64,000 bases of DNA, taken from positions 4,199,517 through 4,263,516 of the forward strand of contig OX235263.1 of NCBI GenBank assembly GCA_944472135.2. Direction: 5' to 3'. Shown here in pieces: positions 12,101 to 27,100 of this stretch (the first letter of the stretch is position 1; every line of letters starts with the position of its first letter). The stretch comes from Trichobilharzia regenti. Lineage: Eukaryota; Platyhelminthes; Trematoda; Strigeidida; Schistosomatidae. Under the pieces are notes generated by a model. It searched no databases, was not told the DNA's origin, and worked only from the letters and a program-made list of their open reading frames with translations. The position numbers and the translations under genes are program-made.

Positions 12101-15100
12101 ACTTCTGCTAATCCTACAGGGAAATCGAAGGGATCTTCTCCATTCATATTTTCCAGTAACCTGATAGTTTACAACTTCAGAAAGATCAGTCGAAATAAAT
12201 TTTCCTAACCAAATGTAAGTCTTCATTAACTATAATTATTAGGTGATAAAACCAACTAATTGTGTCTTCTAGTCGATTGAGACGACTTGGTCGAAAACGG
12301 TGTCTTGGCGTTTAATATCTGACGCCTATTTATTCCAGAAAAATGGAAGTCATTAGTGTGGCGATAATGTGATTGGTTACAGGATTTCATCATCAGATGA
12401 CATTGGTTACAGAACCACTGGAAAACAACTATAAGTACTGGACAGCTGTTTCGTCCTAGCGTGGGACTCTCCATCAGTGCGTACCCACCGAGGCTAAAAC
12501 CCTGGACCTTCTGGTTACAAGGCGAACTCATCGACCGTTAAGCCACTGGCAATCGATCCAATGGCCAGCCAAAGAATTCCAACTTCTGCCAGTTCACGGC
12601 AAAGCGCGACCGCTAGCCGATGTCTTCAGCGGGTATTTGTCCTCATACACGACCAGCTCCAACCTACTGGTCACAACTTCATTGATGAGGTAATGAAATG
12701 CATTTCTTAGGATACACCTGATGTGTTCGTCCTCTGTATGACACAGACGTTGATATTCCTGACTTTTCGATGCATTTGTTCTCATATTAATCTTGCAGAA
12801 AAACGATGCAATCTTGACAGATTTATTCCATTTTAAAATGAAGCAGATAATTTTGATTGGACACTAGTAACTAGTGTGACGTGTCTACGCCTTTCTTCGG
12901 TGTAGACTGGATTCTATCAGTCAAGCAGATAATTTGGATCATTTATCACAACTATACAGTAACTCAAATAAAGTATAATTATATTTCAATGGTTTACACA
13001 CAATGATAAGTTTTGTTATTGGTAATATTTCGAGCAAAATTACTGCCCGTGTTCACACCACCAACAATTGGAATTGTTTTGTTCACACACATTAATGCTT
13101 TGTACTCATATATGTCTAGTTCATTGATTTTTTGTTCAGAAAAACCACACACTCTGGAAGATTCCTTGATTATCACTCAGCTCATCCACTCATGGTAAAA
13201 CGAGGATTATTACAAGGGCTTGCAGATAGAATACGTAGACTTACAAATACACCAGAGGACCAGTGTAAAGAAATAAAAGTCCTATTCCAAATGCTACTCG
13301 TAAACAACTACCCAAATGAATTTATAAAAGATCATATAAAAAAGAGAAAAAGGAGGGTAAAACCGGAGAATAAGAAGATGGAAGAATGCAAACAAACAGG
13401 CACAATACCATATAAAACAAATGGTACATCAGAAGCATTTCAGAGCAACCTCATAAATATCGGCATTCGAACAACGTTTAAACCGACGAATCTAATCAAA
13501 AATAAAATAAATCCACTGAAAGATCCCATAAAAATGATGGATAAAAACAATGTGATTTACAAAAATATCTTGTGCCGACTGTCCGACTAAATATTTGGGG
13601 CAGACATCCAGATCACTCGAAATAAGAATGAATGAACATAAACGGCTAACTAAAGGTCAACCAACAGGGACACAAGCTTACAAGAATCTTAAAAAACAAA
13701 ATTCATCGATAGCTGCACATGTATGGGACAAAAACCACAATATCGATTGGAACAATGAGTGTATTATAAAAACTAACATGAACAAATGGAAAGAAAGACT
13801 CATCACGGAATCGATATTCATTAAATTCACACCAGTTACATGTAACAAGGGTGACTCAGTACAACTATCAACAACTTGGAATATAATTCTGAATACAAAA
13901 ACATGAATGAACGTGGAACATAATTCTGAATACAAAAAAAACATGATTGAACAAAAAAATAATGAACTATATATATGAGTACAAATCATAAATGTGTGTG
14001 AACACGGGCAGTAATTTTGCTCGAAGTATTGCCAATAACAAAACTTATCATTGTGTGTAAACTATTGAAATATAATTATACTTTATTTGATCTAATCCAC
14101 AATGCTCAAACCTTTTACTGATATAGAATAGCTGTCTACAAATTCCGCCTTCTGGAAGTCAAATTATAAACTCCATCTGTTAGTTACAAAATTGAAAAAG
14201 GGTCTAAATGTGGACAGTCAGTGTAAATAATATCAGGAGAGACATAATCATACCGTATACATTACTGACATTACGAAAGGAATGTCTCCACTTACCTGGT
14301 ATGCTATCCTCAGACCACCGTCATCTGATAGAATTTCACCCAGAACTCGAATTGTTCCACTCTGATAATTCGAAATAGGCATATTGATTAGTGGAATATA
14401 CAAAGAAAGCGTCATTTAAGTCTACGTTTTATGAATTCTAGAGTTCATTATTATCATTATTGTTTCCTTTAATTCTTAGAGCAACATAGGTCTTCAGCCG
14501 TGCCACTCCATTGCATTCGAACCTCTGCTAGAGTTTTCACCTGGTTCCACCTCTGCCCACATGCTTTCATGTCCTCTTCACATCACCTCCTCCAAGTCAC
14601 CCTACTCCCTCATTGACGACCAACTCGCCGCTTCCCATTCAGTCGCGTTCCACTCGAGCCATGGCTTGTCTAGTGATGTCAATTGATGGTTTGTTTTCTC
14701 AGACTATGGTCAGCCAATCCACCTCCATTTCTTCCTGGTTTGTTGGTTCTCTGATTCCCAGAGATCCCTGCTTTTGATCTTTTCTGGCCGGACATCTCAT
14801 CTTGAGTACTGAGCGAAGTCAGCTGTTGATGAATATCTGTAGTTTGTTTGAGGTGCTCTTTATGACGTGCTGGCCAAGTCTTTGATCCGTACAGTGAGAT
14901 GCACTGACTTACTTCACATTCGAGTTGAAAATCCGGATCTTATTTTCATTTTCATTCTGAGTGTTGAGTGTTGACCTCCATACAGACTTAAGAGTAATGA
15001 AAGCTTATCTTGCTTTCCCGATCCTCGCTTTGACATCCTCGTCAGTTGCGCCTGTAGTTGAAACGATGCTTCCGAGATAGGTAGGTAAAGAAGATTGTTT

Positions 15101-18100
15101 CTTCCAGGTTCCTCCCATTTATGCCGGCTGATTGTTGTCTATTGTTGTTGTTGCTATTGGTGTTTCCCAGGACTAGACTTCATACCATAGTGTGTTTGAA
15201 AGATTCAAACAAACTGAGAACATTTGACAGTGTTCCACTGACCTTAAGGTATGCTTATCAGAGGTGATAACATTTAAAAGTACTTTACATCAGCATAGAA
15301 TTCTATAGGAAATCTGTACCTTGAATTAGATTACGTGTATATATATATATGTGTGTGTGAATATCAAGCTTGCTCAGACATTTCAAAATTATTCCTCTGT
15401 AATATTACGCTTAAAACTCAATAAATCGGATGACTGTAGATACCATTCATATGTTGTAAAGAAGGGGGCAGAATCACTAGACCAAATGAGTCATACCGGT
15501 CATTGTAAAACAGTCAAAAGGTCTCCGGAACCTGGTCATATCTGTGGAATAATGATTACACAATGCTATCTAATAAAATACCTGTACCATAGACGGATCG
15601 ATTTATTTCTGTAAAGTCAACAACAGGGAGGATGAGAGTGAAATATTGTAGAACTTCTTGTTCTTTTCAATATAATGTTCTGACGGGTGTTTTCCACGAT
15701 ATGAAGAACTTGTGTCAGTTTGTAAACACTACACTCACGAGGATTTAAACAAATTCAGGTAATGAACACAGAAAATAAAATAAACAATAATAGTAGCGCT
15801 AGTGATTATGGTAATAATGATGATAATAATAATATTAATAATAATAATAGTAATGCATGTCAAACATGCGCAAGACAACATCGAGAATAAGGAATTTAAG
15901 CCATCAGTAGTAATTTTGTACAAGGAAACGACTTCGAAAACTTCACACAGAATTCTTAACAAGGCAGGCAAGAATAAAAGTGGCTCGTATTCAAACCACC
16001 CACAAACTCAATTAGAAACAAGCTTTCTTGGTTAAGCGATCAGTCCTATGGAGACAATCAAATAACACAATTTAGTTTATCTAGTACCCTGCCTTCAATG
16101 ATTGTCAGGTCGAATACATAGGTGCAAGTAGTAGAACAGGGCTTAGTCAGTCAGACTAGCCGAGCATAAAAACCTAGGAAAATTTGGATTTATTGACCCA
16201 AATAAGATCAGAAATCTAGAGAATAGTCCAGCTATAACACTCACCACATACAGTTACACACAACTACACAATAGGCTGGATGGGATAAGATGACAGTTTT
16301 AAAGTCTAATTCAAGAGCAGGGTGAAGGGAGAGATTGATAACGGAAGCTGTGTTTATCGAATCAACTGAGAAAGAATGCGTGTAATAGGAATGATTGAAC
16401 ACCTGTCCGCCAAAATATCTGGAAACTTCTACTACCCCAACGACGACGAATAGGAGAGAACAAAGAAAACTATAAAATTCAAGTTTCAAAATCGTGTGAT
16501 TATAACTGATGGAATGATTATGAACAGCAATAATGAATTGTGTTCGAAAGTGTGTCATCCACTAAACTGTAATACTGTGTCATCACTGTGCGATACATCT
16601 AATGAACAAACTAATATGGAATAACTTACTACCACAGTGCCTACGTTTTACACTTACATTATCACTTCCAAAGGTGTTAAGGCTTCTTCTGCTAATAATA
16701 ACCAAACAAAACCGACACGTATTTTTCGTTGTTCATACAGCGTAGACAAACAACAAAGACAAATTTGATGAATTTGATAACTTTATTTAGCATAAAACAA
16801 CAAACCTTTTCACTCGTATAATTGTAATTTTTGTACTGTTTTCGTAGACATTCTGTTTGCTTCAAGACAGCAAGAAACTCATGGCGGGAGATACTGTGAG
16901 GCCTGTCATTTCCATTCTCATCGACAAGTATACCTTAATATGTGTGAAATGTAGTTAAATTTATTACCATTGATTTATTTCGGTTCAGTAGCACAATCAA
17001 TATTAATATGAGTGTGGCTTTATATTACTTTGACACTTTGAATTCGGTGTAGATTATATAAGCGACTTTGTTTAGCGTGTCGACTGAAAGCTGATTCACG
17101 GATGATCTCCATTCAGGAATTAATGAAAACCAAACATGTAGTTCGGCGAAGAGTCTCTTTTCTGCGGCGAATGCATTTTCCACCTTACCTGTACAATAGC
17201 AAATATATATGAGTTATTTTGTACGTATGTGTACATCAAGTGTTTCAAACAAAAATACAATTGGTTATGGTTATTATTTTAACTAAACAGGCGAAAATTA
17301 GTTTTTGGGGTTACGTAATACAAAATCAGTCAAGAAAATTAGGCGTTAATGACATTAGAGTAGTAACAGAGGTGATGAATTGTCACAAATAGTTGTTAAA
17401 AGAAGTTGTGTAATAATATGAATAACTAGATGAGTGAAGGAGAGAAGCATCACATTATCTCTGAGGAGGACATTCTTTGCAGAAACGCTAAGAATTGTGT
17501 TCTCCAGTCACCCACTGATCTAAAGAAGCCTCAAGGACAACATCCCGCATCTAACCACTTCTATGTGCATATATCACTTCACCTGCTGCTGTGGAGCCAG
17601 ACAAGTACATCGGTCGTTTGACGCACACCCTGTCCAAGAGGATTCAAGAACACTATCCAGCATGGTTGTTAAAAGGCAATAATGGTGCAATAAGGATTGC
17701 GATAATTGAATATCCGGTTAACACACTGATCATTCCATCTCAACAAACGCCTCCTGCTTCAAAGTAGTCTACAGAGTCAAGAACAACCTATCAATGGCAA
17801 TACGGTTTCGTCTTCTTTGTATTGCCGAAGCTCTGGCCATTCACATAGAAAAACCGAAGCTGTTCATACACAGGAGAAATACTCAACAACACTACTGTCA
17901 CGGTAACAACTTTGTTGATTTTGATGACTTAATTTTGTTTGTTTGCCTGTTCTTTAATTGCTGATAATTCTTGTATTCATTTAGAACTCTTACGTAATTT
18001 CGTACTATCTACTTTGTTCCAATGTGTATCCTGAGTAAAACTCACTCATCAAACTATTCATATTATTACATAACTTCTTTTTAACAACTGTTTGTGACAA

Positions 18101-21100
18101 CTCATCAGACCTAATTTTCTTGACTGATTTTGTATTACGTAACCCCAAAAACTAATCTTCGCCTGTTAAGTTAAAATAATAACCATAACCAATTGTATTT
18201 TTGTTTGACAAACTTGATGTACACATACGTACAAAATAACTCATATATATTTGCTATTGTACAGCTAAGGCCGAAAATAAATTCGCCCTCGAAAATAGAC
18301 TCTTCACTGAACTACGTGTGTTGTTTTCTTTAATGAAAGGTGATTTACAAGGCACAATGTATGTACGGATCAGAGACTTGGCCAGCGCGTCATAAACAGC
18401 ACCTCAAACAAACTACACACCTGCATCAACAGCAGTCTTCGCTCAATACTTCACTCAAGACCAGATGTCCGGCCAGAAAACATCAAAACCAGGGATCTCT
18501 GGCAATGAATGAACCAACCAACCAGGAACCGATTGTGCAACAAATAAGCAGGAAGAAATGGAGGTGGATTGGTCATACTTCGAGGAAACCATTAAGTGAC
18601 ATCACTAGACAAGCCATGGCTCACGTGGAACCCGAGTGAGTGGGAAGCGGCGAGTTGGTCGTCAATGTGAGGGTAGGGTGACTTGGAGGAGGTGATGTGA
18701 AGAGGCGATGAAAGCATGTGGACAATTCTGGGGTCAAGTGATGACTTTAGTAGAGAACCGATCGCAATGAAGACGTCTGGATGAAGCCCTATATTCCTCT
18801 AGGAATTAAAAGAAATATTAATAATATGCTAAACACCAACAAGTCACACCTGAGGCTACAAAACAATTCAGACTATATGACGGTCAAATGTTTTCTGGTG
18901 AATTTGAGCTGCACTAAGATACAACATTAAAGAGAACAGCCATTGAAATCTTCAAGTCTCCAGTGAAGCTACACAGTGAACTAATTCGACTCCCATTGAA
19001 TACATAATCAGTATACGAACGAGGGTAAATCAGTGGTTCAGTGTTAAAATGCTAGTCAACTACCTTCGGGGTGGATGATCAATTCCCATACTCCGACATA
19101 CTCTTAAGTGTCTTCTAGATGGTGGAAAGTGACGGTCAAGCAGGAAAGGTTGGATGTAAGTCTTGCAACCCTACTCTGGAAGGAAATTGTTTCTGATGAT
19201 ACTTCAAAGACCGTCCTAAAAGCCTTACGTCCCACTCGGAAACTGAACGAATGTTAGTAAAGGGATGAAGATGATGATTGCAATATCACTGAAAGAATGT
19301 TACGAAAATACAAACACATTGTGAATGAGGGAAACAACTTAAATTTTCTCTTCCACCTTGGGTTATTTTCCCTGAAAAGATGTCTGTCAGTTTAACACAT
19401 GTCAACAAAGGTACGTTAAAAAATTTAAAAAAAAAAACTCATTTTGCTTCGTTTAGTACAGGATGTATCAACAGCGTGTAATATTTCATGAGCTATACGC
19501 CAACCCAATCCTCCATATTTTTCGGAAATAGTTTGATTATCATGGTAAATCGGTAGATTTAGCATGGCACCATTAATATATATGCGATTTTCAGTGGGCC
19601 AATACGAGGCTGAGGGTATATAGGTTGCTTTTTGTGCATTCAATCTGTGCATAGAAGATACAAAAAATGAAATAATCAGCTCTCTGAATGTTTTTGACAA
19701 AGTGACGAATTAAAAAGAACTTAAGAGACAAGTGACATATTACAAGGATCAAACTCTTAATTAGCAAAAGACATTTGACACTGTTTTTTGGAAAATTATG
19801 CAGTTACAGATTCAATTTCGCTGCCGTTTCCCTTTAGAAACCGAAGTGGCCCTCACCACCATATGTGATCTGCTTGGTACCAGTCGGTGCAAGTGGCCAG
19901 CCAGTATTCGGATGACTACACCCCTTCAAAAGCTGAGTCTAACTGAGTGCACTAATGATGAGTGTGGTCCAAACGAACGAAAGTCTCTTACTAAAACGTT
20001 CATTTCCCAGTGAGTGATGATGTTCCCTACACAAGAAGCGACATGTCAACATAAGACCGAGAACTTCTGTCCAATTAGTCGACGGGAAAATATAAAATTT
20101 CAATTAAATGTAGAGTTTGCGAAGATTTAGAACTTAGCTAAAATGATAAACAGTTACTTCTTAAATATCTGAGAAAGTTATATTTCCTACATATATATAA
20201 AGAAAAAGTAGAGACCTTCCACAACTATATTTTGGGGCCCGAAAACCAACCCCAGACATATCTGCAGAGTACGCGTAAATCGTCCAAAAGAAGAACAGAC
20301 TGCAGAAGCTATGGGAGTTGATATTTTAAATATTCAAAACATTCGATACACAGTATATGTTCATTCTATTTTTTTTTTAATTTTTAAAAAACTTCATTAT
20401 TTTTATCCCTTTCCAGTAATACAATCCGTCTCTTCAGAAGACTGATGATAATTTAACCCCATTTCAATTTTAACCATTATAACTATTCCCGTTGGTTCCA
20501 AGTGGAACATAAGTATCCAGCAACAGATCTGCAATATATCCTGTCCCAATGAATACTCAGCAGCTGACCCCATCCATGATTGTCCATAGTAACTCATCTC
20601 TTCTTTACAAAATCCCCTCCATTTCAACTCGAGACCCTCACCCAACTCGTTGTTTCTCATTTGAGATCCACTTAAGTGCACGGTGTCATTCGACGGTCTC
20701 CTCATTCGGGTATTCGATCCGTCTCCATTTCCTTACAGCATATTTTTACTGACAACTAGACTCATGGTTATTTTGTTCCTGGTGCTTAGTGCTTCTAAGT
20801 CTTTCTGACTAGCTATCTATTATCCAGTATGAAATCAGAGAAGCCAGCTGTTGATGAAAGTCTCTAGTAGCCTGTTGGAAATGTTTTCCGGGAAATCAGT
20901 GACAGGTGTATCACCTGTGCAGAGGAACTGACTGGCTTAAAATTAATGTTTCTCATGTACGACTTCTACTTCGTGTGACATTAGACATAAGTCATCCGAG
21001 AAGTCTTGATCTTCTACAGTCGTCTTCTGCGTCGGTGGCACATTGGTTAGGACCCTCGCCGACCATGAATATGGTCCGAGGTTCGATCCCCTGCTGACGC

Positions 21101-24100
21101 ACACTTGATATCTATGGTCGGCCTGCAAAATTTGGGCTACCGATGTCCATGCTGAAACTTCCACACTTGTATCAAAAATACAGTGTGGAGTCAAGCCGTA
21201 ATCAAAAATAAATAAAAATAAATGGATAAATTATTAGCCTTAAGGGTTCTTGTCTTCCTGCTCCTCACTCACAGACTCTCGCATAATCCAGTTGGCTACA
21301 ATAAGGAATATAATTAGAGAATTTGTTGGACAGTGTTGTCTTACTTCTACCTTCAATCCAGTGCCTTCAATGATTTCTCCGTTGTAGAGCGTCTAACAAA
21401 GGGATTTTCATTCAGCTGTGGGGGTGAAGCGATTTCCACATCGCTTCACAGCCTGCGCTGTCTGTCGAGGGCCTATTCAAATTAAAACAAGTTGAGGTGG
21501 AATGAGAGTTGAATGCCACTTTATTCTCAGTTCGATGATGTTGCGTAGAGTTCCAGTTTGATCCACACATTTCTGCTTCGCCTGAACCCAGCCTCTTCAG
21601 TTTGGATTTCCATATCCAGGGGATATTTTACTCTCTCTCTCTCTTTAAGATAACTTGATTTGGTGTTTTACTTGGTATCAACAATTCTATTTAAGTTGTA
21701 TTAAAACATTTTCGATTATGGAGAGTCATCCAACTTACCTATCGAATTTCACTTAGATTTCTACCAAATGATTGCTTTGTGTATCACACACTTTTCGTCA
21801 GAAATCTTGCAATCAAGACGATAAATCTTTGGAGACATTCCTCTCTCTTATTGATATCATAATGTAATATATTTGTTTATATTTATGTATGCGATTGCAC
21901 AGCTTGAAAATGAGTGACTTTCACTGAAAACTTCTACATTTATTAGGCTTAATGGAGATGTTCCAGCCACACTTATGTGTCTAAAAATATTAACAGCTTA
22001 CTTATCTTCCAGACTGAATACTTCCTTTCGATAATAGTCGAGGACTTTTGCCCTGCGTGCATAATATTCATTCATAATGTAGGTGTTTTCATGAATCGGA
22101 TACTGTGACTGTTTCGAAGAGTAAGATAAAACAATGAAATGTGAATGTGATCTGTGAAAAAAACTTGTGAGAATATGATTTACGGGTATTCAAGTGTCTA
22201 CGGATTAAGACGGAGAGGAAGCATATACAGTGTGCCAACCAAACCTTCTGATCTTATTTATTATTTTTATTATCACTATTATTGTTTCCTATAATTCCAA
22301 GAGGAACAGAGGGCTTCAGCCACACGTCTCCATTGCGTTCGGTTCTCCGCCAGCGTCTTCACCAGGCTCCAGGTCTACCCACACGATCTCATCTCCTCTT
22401 CACATCACCTTCTTCAAGTCACCTTGCAATGACGACCAACTCGCCGCTTCCCATTCAGTCAGGTTCCACTCGAGTGATGGCCTGTCTTGTGATGTCGCTT
22501 AATGGTTTCCTCAAAGTATGACCAATCCACCTTCATTTCATCCCGCCTATTTGTTGCACAATCGATTCCTGTTGTGTTGGTTGGTTCTCTCATTGCCAGG
22601 GATACCTGTTCCTGATCTTCTCTGGCCGGACATCTCATCTTGAGTGGTATTAAAAGAAGGCAGGTGTTGATGAAGGTCTGTAGTTTGTTTGAGTTGCTCT
22701 TCATGACGCGCTGGTCAAGTCTCTGCTTCGTGCAGTGAGTAGCACTGACTTCATATTGGAGTTAAAAATCCGGATCTTATTTTTCGTGCTGAGTACTGAG
22801 GGTTGGTCTTCACACAAACTTGAGATTAATGAAAGCTTGTCTTGCTTTCACGACCCAGGCTGCTTTGATATCCTCACCAGTTCCATCCTTCCGTAGTTGA
22901 AACGATGCTTCCCAGGTAGGTAGTTAGGTAAGTAAATGAGGTTGTTTCTTTCAGGTTCCTCCCATTTATCCTGGCTGATTGTTGTCTGTTGTTGTTCTTG
23001 CTGTGGCTGTTGATGTTGGCCAGGAATCTCCATTACCCACCTCTGTTTTCTCTATGTTCACCTGAAGTTTAGTTCTATCTTTGATGTTTCTTCTGCGAAC
23101 TTGTTGCTTTTCACTTGCATATCTTCCAGCTTGTGAGGAATGAAACATATATCGTTGGCGAAGTCCAGATCCTTCAAGTTTTTCGTGAGGTTCCATCTTT
23201 TGCCTGTTTCCTCATTGCCCGCTGTCTGTCGTATTATCCAATCAACCGCAATCAGGAAAATCATTGGAAATAGTAGGCAAACAGACAGCTTGCCTCACTC
23301 CCGTCCTCACTTCGAAGGATTCCGTAAGTTTCCCGTTTTGGATTACTTGGCATACAGTAATATCGTACAACTGTTGGATGATATGTTTAATTGTTTAGGG
23401 ACCTTCACTGTGGCGAATCAGTTGCCAAATCATCTCTCAATCGACGCTATCGAAGGCCTTTTCAAAGTCAATGAAGATGAATTAGGTAGGGAACTGACTG
23501 TCATTCAAAGCTCTGTTGATTAATGATATGTACTGTTGCTGTTCGATCGATGCATGACTTGTTCCTCTTGAATCCAGCCTGTCCCTGTCGAAGTTTTTCA
23601 TCGAGGGTGGCGCGTTCGAGTCTCTCCAGAATGATGCGGCTTAGTATTTTGCTTGGGATGGACAGGAGCATAATTCCGCGCTAGTTCTTGCGTTGACTTA
23701 AGTCGCCTTTCCTTGATAGTTTGAGTAAGTATGCTTTCTTCCAATCCTGTGGTACCTTGCCTTCTTTCCACACCTTCTCCAGTAGTGGTGTCATCAAGTC
23801 CGCTGTTGTCTCTGGGTCCATTTTCAAAGCTTCTGCTGGGATTCCATCTGGTCCTGCTGCTTTTCCAGCTTTTTGCATCTTGATTGCCTTGAGGACTTCT
23901 GTTCTCGTCTGGGAGTTGATGTTCACTGGTAGTTCTGCTTCCATTGTTGGTATTGCTGGGTGCGTCGTATGTGGCGATCCATATAGGAGTCTTTTGAAGC
24001 GGTCTTTTACATTACTTAAAATTATCTCAGTGTGTTTAAGTAATTTATCGTGATTCAATCTAAGTGGACGCTCAAATTATTCCAAGAGGACCATAACATT

Positions 24101-27100
24101 TACGGCCTGGTTACTTATATCACACTTTCCTGTACTAAACTTGTAAGTCATTGATCACGGGAAATAACGAGGTAAATAGCTGTACTCTCTTATTACACTG
24201 GCCTTATCCCAGAAAGAATAGTAAATTTTCCCTTCTAAGGCCGTCTTCAGTTTTGTTTCTCAGTAGTCAGTTGTTGGTGAAAACCAATGGTAGTTTTAGT
24301 TCTCTTCTAGCCAGTCAGTTAGGAAGAAGTGCTGTCCAGTTACTCCACTTCATGAAGTTGAGAAAACCACTGGACAATTCGCATACTTTATTTCACGGTT
24401 TTGGTTAAATTTAGTCATGAGAAAGTATCATCTGGCCATCTTAACGTGTACTGAATATAAACCCGCATCCGACGCATGTGTAGTCCCGGTGTTCTGGAAA
24501 CAGAATGAGATATTCTAAGAGAAAGCTTCATCCAAATTGGATATCCAATAAGATTCATCGACGAGAATATCAAACAAAGAATTCAAACAAACAAAACTGT
24601 AATTGTGCCTAAAAAGAAACTCTACATGAACTTGGATAGTGTTCTCCAGTCACCCACTGATCTAAAGAAGCCTCAAGGACAGGATCCCGCATCTCACCAT
24701 TCCTATGTGCATATATCAGTTCACCTGCTGATGTGAAGCCAGCCAAGTACACCGGTCGTTCGACGTGCACTCTGTCCAAGAGGATCCAAGAATACTATCC
24801 AGCATGGTTACGAAAAGGCAATTATTATTATTATTATTTATTATTGTATCCTTTAGTTCCTAGAGGAACATAGGGCTTCAGCTGCGCACCTCCATTGCCT
24901 TCGGTTTTCTGACAACTTTTTCACCCTGCTCCAGGTCTGTCCACATGCTTTCATCTCCTCCTCGCATGACCTCCTCCAAGTCACCCTTGGACGACCAATA
25001 GTGGTGCAATAAGGTGTGCAATAAGTGAACATCCGGTTAACACACTGATCATTCCATCTCAACAAACGCCTCCTGCTTCAAAATAATCTACCGAGTCAAG
25101 AATAACCTACCAAAAACCAATACGGTCTCGTCTTCTTTGTATTACTAAAGCTCTGGCCGTTCACATAGAAAAGTTGGAGCTGTGCATACAAAAGAGGATC
25201 ACTCAACCACTTCTACTGTCATGGTAACAACGTTTTTGATCTGATCTGATTTGACTTTTTGTTTGATGACTTAATTTTGTTTCTTTGCCTGTTCTTTAAT
25301 TGCTGATAATTCTTGTATTCATTTAGAACTCTTACGTAATTTCGTACTATCTACTTTGTTCCAATGTGTATCCTGAGTAAAACTCACTCATCAAACTATT
25401 CATATTATTACATAACTTCTTTTTAACAACTGTTTGTGACAACTCATCACCTTTGTCTCTGCCCTAATCTCATTAACACCTAATTTTCTTGACTGATTTT
25501 GTATTACGTAACTCCAAATACCGATCTTCCCCTGTTTAGTTGAAATAATAACCACAACCAATTTTGTTTTTGTCTGACAAACTTGATGTACACATACGTA
25601 CAAAATAACACATACATTTGCTATTGTAGAGCTAAGGAAATGAATTCGTCACTGAAAGTAGACTCCTAGCTGATCTGCGTGTTTTGTTTTCATTAAAGTC
25701 TATTGTGCAAAATCCAAAGGAAGGCAGCTAAGGTAGCCAGAGTGAAAATCAATTACCTTTGTGTATATAAACCAGGTGAGAGACCTGTTCATGCGGTAGA
25801 CAATGAATCAAGAGTTGATATACTCAGTTTTATGGAAATTAACAATTACACCTTCAGCTGAACACTGTTATCCTCACAGTTGTACAGAAATTGCAAGTAC
25901 CTGTGCTTTATTCCGTCAGAGATCGTAAGTTAGTTAGCTACACGATTTCTAGTTCGATGAAACACTGCTCCTCTAGACTTTCAAACTGAACTTAAACAAT
26001 TCATGTCAAACTCAATATATATCAAATAGTTTACTGATAAGATAAACTTTACGGTTGATTAACTGTTTTTCAGTGAAATCGGGGGGGTGGTGTTTTGCTA
26101 AGACCTGCTTATTGGGAATAGCTCATTGTCTTAATGAAATGCGGCAGAAAAAAGCAACCCCCACTTTTCTGACTTACTCGATATATAGTAGATAGATTTT
26201 CTTTCTCTTCGTATGTTTCCACACCATCGAACAAAGCGAAGGTTTTTATCTTCGAAATCTGTAAGTTTGTTATTGTAAAAATTACTAAATATACAATTTC
26301 AGTCAAATAAATTCAAACCTTGTCGATCACGAAGCGCTTCATTCCGTCATTCAACCATGTCAGCTTATCGAATGAATCATTCACAGTTTTCTTGATTTCA
26401 TCGACCATATTGAGAACCTGCGGTTTTTGAAATGAGAAAGAAAGCATAATTAGGGTAGCATAGAAATACGTTCGTTGCACGTTTCTCAACTTCACTTCTG
26501 CTTTGGACTCTGTTCCTAGATGTCCCTTGCTAAATAAGCTCTCTATGACACAAACTGAGTCCTGGGTCACTAACTGGTTGCATTCTTATTTCTCAAACAG
26601 AATGCAGTACACTGTATACTAAGGTAAATCCTCTCTGCTGTGCTGTACTCTCTCCACTTCTCTTTTCTTTCTTTCTACGTGACCTATCATCTTCAAATGA
26701 CATTAATTTTGTTAAATTTGCTGACGATCTGACTGTATCTTTGCCTACCAAATGTCAAAGCGAATGCTCCAAATTAAATGACTTTTTATCCGAAATCAGC
26801 CAATGGTCCAAGGAAAACGGTCTTGCCTTAAATCCCTTTAAAAATGTCAAACAGTCAATTTGACCTTTAGGCATAAATCTGACCTAAACAAACCGGTTAG
26901 AGCTCACGAGGTGTGCAACATAGATGACACTGAAATAGAGACCAAGTTGGAAATTAAATACCTAGGCGAAATTCTATCTGCTGACCTTTCCTGGTCGTCT
27001 CATATCTTGATGATTTCTAAGAAAATATTCCGTCTTACCTTTTACATCAAGAAGTTAATATATTTTGAAATTACCCAACCCTTACTCTTACGATTCCTTA

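Noticed and set aside
23721..24053. 110-codon plus-strand ORF
   Set aside because: Exact antisense of the RTE RT segment [12 protein letters not shown] on the minus strand.
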